From Eggerthellaceae bacterium (GTDB lineage Bacteria; Actinomycetota; Coriobacteriia; Coriobacteriales; Eggerthellaceae), in NCBI GenBank assembly GCA_900753095.1, contig CAADXT010000105.1, positions 1-9,722 of the forward strand: a DNA stretch of 9,722 nt, written 5' to 3'. The position numbers and the translations under genes are program-made. The notes beneath the pieces are model-generated. The model was given only the letters and a program-made list of their open reading frames with translations. It made no database searches and was not told the DNA's origin. This document shows positions 1 through 5,412 of the stretch, piece by piece. Each line of letters starts with the position of its first letter. Within the stretch, counting starts at the first letter, position 1.

Positions 1-509
1 AGCACGATTACCGCGGCTGCCTGTACGGCGGTTTCATGCTTACGCCGGAAGGCCCGAAGGTACTCGAGTTCAACGCGCGCTTCGGCGACCCTGAAACGCA
101 GGTTGTCCTGCCGCGCCTTGAGGGCGATTTGGTGAGCATCATGCTGGCCGTTGCCGAGGGACGACCTGAGGATATCGAGCTTTCCTGGTCGGACAAGTGG
201 GCAGTAAGCGTTGTCCTGGCAAGCGAAGGGTACCCGGGTTCGTACGAGAAGGGCAAGGTTATCCTGGGCGTTGAAGACGCTCAGAACCTTGATGAGGTTA
301 TCGTGTTCCACGCGGGCACGGCGCTGAACCCCGACGGCGAGCTCATCACGGCAGGCGGCCGTGTCCTTAACGTGGTTGCGCTGGGCGATACGTTCGAGGA
401 AGCACGCAACCGCGCCTACGAGGCATGCGAGCTGATCAAGTTCGAGGGCGTGCAGTATCGCTCCGACATCGGCAAGCGCGCTTTGCAGGGCCGCTCTGCT
501 TGGGAGTAG
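1..509 (+). CDS. purD: Phosphoribosylamine-glycine ligase (GARS), C-terminal part
   Basis: This is the 3' end of a gene whose start lies before the window; the frame is open from base 3 to the TAG at 507-509, leaving about 168 residues. The enzyme joins glycine to 5-phosphoribosylamine using ATP, the second step of purine synthesis, in the cytoplasm. The stretch GPKVLEFNARFGDPETQ is the signature of PurD: the Glu and Asn of LEFNARFGDPE bind the metal of the ATP-grasp active site. It is followed by the typical C-terminal GARS domain, with the blocks LASEGYP, FHAGT, TAGGRVLNVVALG and a last helix before YRSDIGKRAL. The end matches the family's usual C-terminus, so the gene looks intact as far as seen. 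A hairpin terminator follows 18 bases after the stop. What precedes purD in its operon cannot be seen. Confidence 0.96.
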   Translation, partial: HDYRGCLYGGFMLTPEGPKVLEFNARFGDPETQVVLPRLEGDLVSIMLAVAEGRPEDIELSWSDKWAVSVVLASEGYPGSYEKGKVILGVEDAQNLDEVIVFHAGTALNPDGELITAGGRVLNVVALGDTFEEARNRAYEACELIKFEGVQYRSDIGKRALQGRSAWE

Positions 510-527
510 CATCTGACAGAAATTGCG

Positions 528-555
528 GAAAAGCGGTCTAGGGCCGCTTTTCTTC
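528..555 (+). terminator. Hairpin terminator after purD
   Basis: A perfect 9-bp stem (GAAAAGCGG, 528-536, with CCGCTTTTC, 544-552) encloses a 7-base loop. The lower stem is A-tract against T-tract, so it reads as a Rho-independent terminator from the plus strand and could also work from the minus strand. It starts 18 bases after the purD stop. Confidence 0.8.
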
Positions 556-594
556 TGAAGTGGCTCGACTTTGCTGGATTGGTTTCGGCTTTTG

Positions 595-651
595 CTGAGC
601 ATTTTCGCTGCTCAATCGCTAGAAGGCGCAACTTCGGAAAATAATGCTCAG
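595..651. repeat. 9-bp inverted repeat upstream of the tRNA promoter
   Basis: CTGAGCATT at 595-603 is exactly matched in reverse complement by AATGCTCAG at 643-651, with 39 bases between. The right arm ends 7 bases before the -35 element of the tRNA-Phe promoter. It could be a protein-binding site or chance; no T-run follows, so it is unlikely to be a terminator. Confidence 0.4.
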
Positions 652-658
652 AAAAGGG

Positions 659-687
659 TTGACGCCTTGCTGGTGTATCGGTAATAT
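659..687 (+). promoter_or_regulatory. Sigma-70-type promoter of tRNA-Phe
   Basis: TTGACG (659-664) and TAATAT (682-687) are separated by exactly 17 bases, close to the consensus TTGACA-17-TATAAT. Transcription should start near 694, giving a leader of roughly 20 bases before the mature tRNA at 716. Position and quality together make this a convincing promoter. Confidence 0.8.
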
Positions 688-715
688 TTCAACTCGCGTC
701 AGATATGATGCTTTC

Positions 716-791
716 GGTTGGGTAGCTCAGCTGGTAGAGCAGCGGATTGAAAATCCGCGTGTCGCGGGTTCAAGTCCCGCCCCGACCACCA
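716..791 (+). tRNA. tRNA-Phe (anticodon GAA)
   Basis: A complete 76-nt cloverleaf can be folded by eye. The acceptor stem GGTTGGG (716-722) pairs with CCCGACC (781-787), with one G-U pair. The D arm has the stem GCTC/GAGC. The anticodon arm is GCGGA-TTGAAAA-TCCGC (742-758) with anticodon GAA at 749-751, and the variable loop has 5 bases (GTGTC). The T arm is GCGGG-TTCAAGT-CCCGC, the discriminator base is A788, and the CCA end is encoded at 789-791. U33 and the purine after the anticodon are present. It delivers phenylalanine to UUC and UUU codons. It stands alone with its own promoter and terminator. No integrase gene or second copy of its 3' end is seen nearby, so it does not appear to be an occupied attachment site. 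Confidence 0.98.
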
Positions 792-801
792 CTTGTTTAA
801 A

Positions 802-829
802 GGTCCGCCTTCCGGCGGATCTTTTTTTT
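802..829 (+). terminator. Rho-independent terminator of tRNA-Phe
   Basis: GGTCCGCC (802-809) pairs with GGCGGATC (814-821) over 8 bp with one G-U pair and a 4-base loop, followed directly by eight T (822-829). It begins 11 bases after the tRNA CCA end. It is a textbook intrinsic terminator. Confidence 0.93.
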
Positions 830-882
830 CGTATGAGGCGACCTGACGCTGCGCGGAAGCCTGATGGCGCAGCTGCCGTTCT

Positions 883-902
883 AAACGCCCTTTCGGGCAT
901 TT
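883..902. repeat. Small hairpin with tetraloop
   Basis: AAACGCCC-TTTC-GGGCATTT forms a 4-bp GC core extended by three A-T pairs across one mismatch. Read on the minus strand that mismatch becomes a G-U pair and the loop becomes GAAA, a stable GNRA tetraloop, so the structure is better on that strand. It may be a weak terminator or decayed repeat. No gene nearby clearly needs it. Confidence 0.35.
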
Positions 903-938
903 TGCTGAATTCTCTTTGCTCTTCAGCTTGCGTTTCCA

Positions 939-967
939 TGCCCAAAAGGGACTGTTCCTTTTGGGCA
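939..967. repeat. Perfect 11-bp-stem palindrome
   Basis: TGCCCAAAAGG (939-949) is followed by the 7-base spacer GACTGTT and its exact reverse complement CCTTTTGGGCA (957-967). There is no T-run on either side, so it is not a classical terminator. It sits alone in intergenic DNA, as small dispersed palindromic (REP-like) elements do. The hairpin after hypD resembles it in the right arm (CCTTTTGG), so it may belong to a repeat family of this genome. That is inference. Confidence 0.6.
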
Positions 968-1044
968 CTCCCATCGGATGGCTGTTAGATGGATTCCGTT
1001 GGTCATTGACTGCTTGCCGCTATGCGAATTGATCCTTGGACGAT

Positions 1045-1074
1045 TTGCCCTGTTTTGTTGATTTGCCGTATAGT
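1045..1074 (+). promoter_or_regulatory. Probable promoter of the GGDEF gene
   Basis: TTGCCC (1045-1050) and TATAGT (1069-1074) are spaced by 18 bases. Start of transcription near 1081 would leave a leader of about 80 bases before the ATG at 1162. The -10 box is good and the -35 box only half matches the consensus. Confidence 0.4.
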
Positions 1075-1161
1075 GCTGTACGTTTACCTGCGAACTCGCT
1101 GTAATCTGCGCTTTTGCCCGATTTGCAACCTGCTTCGCGCGAACAGCCAGAAGGCAAAGCA

Positions 1162-2495
1162 ATGAGTAGGGTTCATGTTGGGAAGCTGAGTGCGTTCAGC
1201 ATCGTGATAACGGTGGTGCTCAGCGTTCTGTGCGTTTCTATATTCCTGTACGGTCGTGCCCAGCTGACCGTGCTCGATGAGACCACCGACGCCTACATAA
1301 CCTGCGAAAGCGACGCTCGCCAGCTTCAGAACGCTTCCGACTATCTCACCGAACAGGTGCGGTTAGCCGCCACTTCGGGAGATGAGAGCTATATCAAATC
1401 CTATTTCAACGAAGCAGACAACGTGAAGCGGCGCGAATCGGCGCTTGCCGAGCTGAAGAAGTACTTTGGGGATTCTTCTGCCTTCGGTTCGCTTCAGGAA
1501 GCCTTGAACTCATCTAACAACCTCATGGAAACCGAAGAGTACGCTATGCGGTTGGTATGCGAGGCAAACCGAACGAACGCGACTACCTGGCCCGAGGAGA
1601 TCAAGAACGTTCAGCTCTCTTCAGAGGATGCGCTCCTTGCCCCTCAGCAAAAGCGCGATAAGGCGCAGCAGTTGGTGTTCGATCAGAATTACGAAAACGC
1701 CAAATCGGATATAAGCAGCAGAGTCGTCCAGTGCACCGACGAGCTTATCCAAGAAACAAAGAACAGCCAGGGGCATGCCTCCACGGTGTTCAACGATGTG
1801 TATCTGAAGATTGAGATCAGCGTGGCGCTTTTCGCCTTGATATCGCTGGCTCTGTGCCTTTTCGTCCGCGTTGCCATGGTGAAGCCCCTGGTCCAGTACG
1901 GCGAGAGCATCAAGAAGAACAAGAAGTTCCCCGTGGTGGGTGCTGCCGAGCTGCAGAACCTTGCGGAAACGTACAACGAAATGTACGAGAACAACGAGGC
2001 GGCTCAGGCGCTGATCAAGCATCAGGCGGAGCACGATGCCCTGACCGATTTGCTGAACCGCGGCTCGTACGACAAGCTTTTGAAGATCTATGACCAGCCT
2101 GGCAACCATTATGCCCTGATCATGGTCGATTCGATGTCTTCAAGAGCGTGAACGACACCTATGGCCACGAAGTGGGCGACAAGATCCTGAAGCGTGTCGC
2201 CAAGCTGCTGCAAACCGCGTTCCGTAGCATCGACCATGTGTGCCGCATCGGCGGCGATGAGTTCGCCATCATCATGGTGGACATGACCCCTGACCTGGCT
2301 TACACCATCGAAGAGAAGATCGATGCCGTGAACAAGCTCCTCTCCGAGCCAGAAGAGGGATGCCCCGTTGTTTCGCTAAGCGTGGGCGTTGCATTCTCCG
2401 ATCGCAAGAATCCCAGCGACAGCATCTTCAAGGATGCCGACAAAGCCCTCTACAAAACCAAAGAGACCGGCCGCAACGGCTGCTCCTTCTACTAG
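1162..2495 (+). pseudogene. Membrane GGDEF diguanylate cyclase, interrupted by a one-base frameshift
   Basis: The product should make the second messenger c-di-GMP from two GTP at the inner face of the membrane. The start at 1162 is chosen because AGAAGG (1149-1154) sits 7 bases upstream. In order: a short basic N-terminus, transmembrane helix 1 (about residues 9-30), an outside sensor region of about 185 mostly helical residues with no domain I recognise, transmembrane helix 2 (about 217-239), a HAMP-like linker, then the GGDEF domain from HDALTDLLNR (about residue 291). After MVD (2122-2130) the frame is lost and ends at TGA 2149-2151. The next frame resumes at 2133 with DVFKSVNDTYGHEVGD and runs to TAG at 2493-2495. 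Restoring one base near 2130-2132 gives MVD-x-DVFK, matching the family's D-x-D-x-FK, and a protein of about 444 residues. GGDEF (2250-2264) and the inhibitory RSID site five residues before it are intact. It is either a recent pseudogene or a sequencing error. Confidence 0.88.
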
Positions 2496-2530
2496 GCCGA
2501 ACCATCGCATACCGCCTCGGCAGCGGGAAT

Positions 2531-2549
2531 GGGGACTCTCGTCCCCTTT
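2531..2549 (+). terminator. Weak hairpin after the GGDEF gene
   Basis: GGGGA (2531-2535) pairs with TCCCC (2542-2546) around a 6-base loop, followed by only three T, 35 bases after the stop. The stem is short, so this is at best a weak terminator. Confidence 0.35.
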
Positions 2550-2604
2550 CTCCGGAAAGGCATAGGCGTGGCTATGGCGAATTAATTGCAGCCCCGCAAA
2601 GCGA

Positions 2605-2621
2605 AACGCCCAAAGGGCGTT
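2605..2621. repeat. 7-bp triloop hairpin
   Basis: AACGCCC-AAA-GGGCGTT is a perfect 7-bp inverted repeat with a 3-base loop in the intergenic space between two converging genes. There is no T-run. It recalls the AACGCCC of the hairpin at 883-902. Its function is unknown. Confidence 0.5.
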
Positions 2622-2648
2622 AATGCGCTCCCCAGTAGAGGCTCGGCA

Positions 2649-2714
2649 GCCTTCGGGAGGGTGGGGCGCGCGAAAGCCCGCCTGGCCTTGAGCACGCCCC
2701 ACCCGCCCGAAGGC
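2649..2714. repeat. 66-bp near-perfect palindrome between convergent genes
   Basis: The outer arms GCCTTCGGG (2649-2657) and CCCGAAGGC (2706-2714) and the inner arms GGGTGGGGCG (2659-2668) and CGCCCCACCC (2695-2704) are exact reverse complements. They are separated only by one A/G mismatch (2658/2705), giving a 20-position stem around a 26-base loop. It lies 7 bases past the stop of the minus-strand dehydrogenase gene and ends the space between two converging genes. It could therefore block read-through in both directions, though no T-run flanks it. A mobile palindromic element is the alternative. Confidence 0.7.
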
Positions 2715-2721
2715 GGACGAC

Positions 2722-3489
2722 CTAAACCAACAACCAGCCACCTTCTGCGTAGATAACCTGGCCGGTAAGGTAGGAAGACTCTTCGCTCGCCAAGAACAGC
2801 ACGCAGTTGGCAATGTCGTCTTTCGTGCCGCGTCGTCCAAGGGGAATCTTGTTGCACAGGTCTATCTCGCGCTGCTTGTCAGCGTAGAGCGCTGCGTTCA
2901 AATCGGTGGGGATGCTTCCTGGGCCAACGGCGTTCACGCGGATGTTGCGCGGCCCCAGATCGCGCGCAAGCGTTTTCGTGAGGGTAACCACCCCTGCTTT
3001 GCTGATGTTGTACAGCAGGTTGTGGGGTATGTACGTAACGCTGGAGACAGACGCGATGTTCACGATGGGGCCGCCGGTTTGCTGCTTTTGGTGGTAACGC
3101 GCAAACCATTGGCTGGTGAACAGCATCGACTTCAGGTTGGCGTCCATCACGCGTGCCCAGTCCGCTTCGGTGACGGTGTCGATGGTTTCGCTGGTGAAGA
3201 TGCCGGCGTTGTTCACCAAGATATCGAACGAGCCGAAGGTGCTTACCACCTCTTGGAAGAACGCGTCGATTTGGCTGACGTCGGAAACATCAACGGATTT
3301 CGCCATAATGCGGCTGCGGTCGTTGCCGGCAACTTCCTGCATCAGCTCTTCTTTGCCGCCTTTTGAGATGCTGCAAAAGGCAACGTTGGCTCCCGCCTTG
3401 TAGAAGCGCTCGCCAATGCGCCTTCCGATGCCCCGCGCAGAGCCGGTTACGCATACCGTTTTTCCCGAGAAGCAGTATTCGATTGCCAT
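2722..3489 (-). CDS. Short-chain dehydrogenase/reductase (SDR), classical type
   Basis: This is a complete 255-residue NAD(P)-dependent oxidoreductase of the classical SDR family, cytosolic, with an unknown alcohol or ketone substrate. The start at 3489 is preferred over an in-frame ATG 33 bases upstream (3522), because a good AAAGGA site lies 7 bases before it and the coenzyme fold begins at once. Visible: TGSARGIG (residues 15-22, nucleotide binding), NNAG (93-96), Asn118, Ser147 and Tyr160-x3-Lys164 (the catalytic tetrad, with usual spacing), PG at 190-191, and the family ending YLTGQVIYAEGG. The residues after the second strand (FCSIS) do not settle NAD against NADP. The gene is alone, converges with the GGDEF gene and diverges from pgi, so the neighbours give no substrate. 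FabG-like, sugar and steroid dehydrogenases all share this layout, so I name only the family. Confidence 0.93.
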   Translation of the reverse strand: MAIEYCFSGKTVCVTGSARGIGRRIGERFYKAGANVAFCSISKGGKEELMQEVAGNDRSRIMAKSVDVSDVSQIDAFFQEVVSTFGSFDILVNNAGIFTSETIDTVTEADWARVMDANLKSMLFTSQWFARYHQKQQTGGPIVNIASVSSVTYIPHNLLYNISKAGVVTLTKTLARDLGPRNIRVNAVGPGSIPTDLNAALYADKQREIDLCNKIPLGRRGTKDDIANCVLFLASEESSYLTGQVIYAEGGWLLV

Positions 3490-3536
3490 GACGTGTCCTT
3501 TCAGCTGGTTTCGCTTTGACATCCCTGGTCAACCCG

Positions 3537-3565
3537 ATCATAGCACCGCAATTTTGCCGTTAAGT
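3537..3565 (-). promoter_or_regulatory. Possible promoter of the SDR gene
   Basis: On the minus strand TATGAT (3542 down to 3537) is a good -10 box, 47 bases before the start codon. The -35 region is poor: TTAACG at 15-base spacing or ACTTAA at 17. The weak -35 overlaps one of the GTTAA half-sites described for 3557-3612, which would suit control by a binding protein. Confidence 0.35.
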
Positions 3566-3612
3566 AGGAAGGGAGTTAATTAGGCGAAATGCTAGTTTTG
3601 TTTAATTAACGG
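3557..3612. repeat. Repeated GTTAA half-sites in the divergent promoter region
   Basis: CCGTTAA (3557-3563) is the reverse complement of TTAACGG (3606-3612). GTTAATTA (3575-3582) is the reverse complement of TAATTAAC (3603-3610), with 20 bases between arms. So GTTAA occurs at 3559 and 3575 on the plus strand, 16 bases apart, and at 3606-3610 on the other. The tract is AT-rich against GC-rich surroundings and lies between the divergent SDR and pgi genes. An operator for a shared regulator is plausible but unproven. Confidence 0.4.
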
Positions 3613-3681
3613 CTTCTTATCGTACGGTGTTGCGGCTTATAGGTGGCTTGCAAGTTGCCATTTGGTAAAATCGAGGGACCT

Positions 3682-5412
3682 ATGAAAGAAGGACAGATGA
3701 TCGATTTTGCCATTCAGGGGATCTACCCTCCCTCACTTCAGGCTCTGGTCGACGGCAAGGTTGCCAGTCGGGTTAGACGCAAGGACAGCTCTCTTTATGG
3801 CTTTTCCGAAGAGGCGCAGCAGTGCGCCGATAACTACATGGGCTGGGCAACGCTGGCCAGCGAGCCTCCGTGCCCTATTGATGAGATCCAGTCGTTTGCC
3901 GACGAGATGATGGCTCGCGGCCTGAAGACGGTTATCCTCATCGGCCAGGGCGGCTCCACTCAGGCCCCCATGACGCTTACCAAGTACAACAAGCCCGATT
4001 CTTCCCTTATCACGTTCAAGACGCTCGACTCGGTTTCTGCAGTGCGCGTGCGCACCATCCTGGCGGAATGCGACCCGAAGACGACGCTGGTTATCCAGTC
4101 TTCGAAATCGGGCGGCACCATCGAGCCCACGCTGGTGATGAAGGCGGTTCGCACCATCCTGGCGGAAACGCTGCCGGAAGAGGAGATCCCTTCCCACCTG
4201 GTTGCCATCACCGACCCAGGCTCCGAGCTCGAGGCGCGCGCCAAGGAAGAGGGCTGGGCGAAGGTGTTCAACGGCGAGCCCACGGTAGGCGGCCGCTACT
4301 CCGCGCTTTCCGTGTTCGGCTTGGTCCCCGCCGCTTTGGTGGGCATCGACATCAAGAAGGTTGTGGAAAGCGCCCGCGAGGCGGAGGAGCTGTGCTCTGC
4401 CGACGACCTTGACAACCCCGCTTCGAACCTGGCGGCGTTCCTGTTCGACAACTACCAGAACGGACGCGACAAGTTCTCGTTCTTCACGCCTAAGCGTGGC
4501 CGCGTGCTCGGCCTGTGGATCGAGCAGCTGGTGGCAGAGAGCCTGGGCAAGAACGGGTTCGGCATCCTGCCCAACATCGAGGTTGATTCGCTGGTTCTGC
4601 GCGAGGACCCGAAGGACCGCACCGTCATCACCTACAACACGAAAACCGACTTGTGGGACGACCGCCAGAACTTCAGCCACGCGCTCGAGTTCATCGATCC
4701 GGCCATCCCTCGCATGAGCTTCAAGGTGCTGAACGTGGAAGAGGTGGCGGCCCACTTCGTCATGTGGGAGTACGCTATCGCGATGGTGGGCTACCTGATG
4801 AAGGTGTGCCCGTTCGATCAGCCCGACGTTGCCGTGGCCAAGAAGGAAGTGCTGAGCATCCTCGCCAACGGTGCCCGCGACCCCGAGTTCGTGGAGCAGG
4901 GCCTTGCGGGCATCCCCATCGGCGATGTGGAGGTGCACGTTTCCGAGGCTTTGCGTCCTTCCGTCGAGGAAGAGACGCTGGTTTCCGCCCTGCGCGCGCT
5001 GTTCGGCAGCCTCGAGCCGGGCGACTACTTCAGCCTCAACGCGTTCCTGCCGTTTACCGGTGAAGGCCGCCGCGAGGCCTTGGAGGAGATCCGCCACTCG
5101 GTAGCCGATCGCCTGGGTGCGGCATCGTGCCTGGAAATCGGCCCGCGCTACCTGCACTCCACCGGCCAGCTTCACAAGGGCGGCCCGAACAAGGGCGTGT
5201 TCCTGATCATCTCGGCCGAGGAGCCGAAGGACATCGCCATCGAGGACCCGCGTGCCCAGAGCTTGGGCGAGCTTGCGAAGGCGCAGGCATCGGGCGACTT
5301 CGCGATCCTCTCCGACCGCGGCCGCCGTTGCGTGCAGGTGCACCTGCCCGACAACTCCGCGGTGTCCATTCGTGCCTTGGTGAAGGCGTTCAAGGAGGCA
5401 ATCAACGCATGA
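3682..5412 (+). CDS. pgi: Glucose-6-phosphate isomerase, transaldolase-fusion type but free-standing
   Basis: The enzyme interconverts glucose 6-phosphate and fructose 6-phosphate in the cytoplasm (glycolysis and gluconeogenesis). From the ATG at 3682 it has 576 residues. GAGGG (3673-3677) precedes this start by 4 bases, but ATG 3697 has its own AGAAGG 4 bases upstream and is equally possible; GTG 3643 is less likely. Two SIS sugar-phosphate domains are visible: IGQGG (about 83) and SSKSGGT (from 140), GGRYS (203-207, the isomerase signature), ESLGK (286-290, with the expected catalytic Glu286), FDQPDVAVAK (378-387, with the conserved Lys387) and LHSTGQLHKGGPNKG (491-505). The C-terminal third (DYFSLNAFLP, LHSTGQLHKGGP, GDF-x3-SDRGRR) resembles the isomerase half of bifunctional transaldolase-isomerase proteins rather than the E. 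coli type, yet there is no transaldolase domain here. The stop overlaps the hypF start. Confidence 0.9.
   Translation: MKEGQMIDFAIQGIYPPSLQALVDGKVASRVRRKDSSLYGFSEEAQQCADNYMGWATLASEPPCPIDEIQSFADEMMARGLKTVILIGQGGSTQAPMTLTKYNKPDSSLITFKTLDSVSAVRVRTILAECDPKTTLVIQSSKSGGTIEPTLVMKAVRTILAETLPEEEIPSHLVAITDPGSELEARAKEEGWAKVFNGEPTVGGRYSALSVFGLVPAALVGIDIKKVVESAREAEELCSADDLDNPASNLAAFLFDNYQNGRDKFSFFTPKRGRVLGLWIEQLVAESLGKNGFGILPNIEVDSLVLREDPKDRTVITYNTKTDLWDDRQNFSHALEFIDPAIPRMSFKVLNVEEVAAHFVMWEYAIAMVGYLMKVCPFDQPDVAVAKKEVLSILANGARDPEFVEQGLAGIPIGDVEVHVSEALRPSVEEETLVSALRALFGSLEPGDYFSLNAFLPFTGEGRREALEEIRHSVADRLGAASCLEIGPRYLHSTGQLHKGGPNKGVFLIISAEEPKDIAIEDPRAQSLGELAKAQASGDFAILSDRGRRCVQVHLPDNSAVSIRALVKAFKEAINA

Larger units (their letters stand above)
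792..1161. other. 370-base intergenic region between tRNA-Phe and the cyclase gene
   Basis: No credible gene lies here: the short open frames on both strands run through the tRNA or its hairpins and lack family features and good ribosome sites. The region holds the tRNA terminator (802-829), a small hairpin (883-902), a strong palindrome (939-967) and a likely promoter (1045-1074). Bases 968-1044 show nothing I recognise. Confidence 0.6.

Noticed and set aside
716..829. tRNA-Phe as the attachment site of an integrated element
   Set aside because: No integrase, no repeated tRNA 3' end in the window, and the tRNA has its own terminator right behind it; the following genes look like ordinary chromosome.
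644..988. Open frames of 70-115 codons on both strands across the tRNA region
   Set aside because: They run through the tRNA, its promoter and its terminator, so they cannot be real proteins.
2131..2151. Programmed ribosomal frameshift in the GGDEF gene
   Set aside because: No slippery heptamer, downstream stem or stimulatory ribosome site is evident at GATTCGATG. A simple base loss is more likely.
3490..3522. Longer start (3522) for the SDR gene
   Set aside because: It would add 11 residues before the Rossmann fold and place the good AAAGGA site inside the gene; ATG 3489 fits the family better.
3733..5343. Long (536-codon) open frame on the minus strand opposite pgi
   Set aside because: It mirrors a certain gene, is a low-complexity run rich in Arg, His, Leu, Val and Ala typical of antisense frames in GC-rich DNA, and shows no family motif.
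5127..5408. In-frame extension of hypF upstream into pgi
   Set aside because: It overlaps the coding sequence of the isomerase C-terminus. The HypF acylphosphatase domain starts directly after ATG 5409, which has a strong ribosome site.
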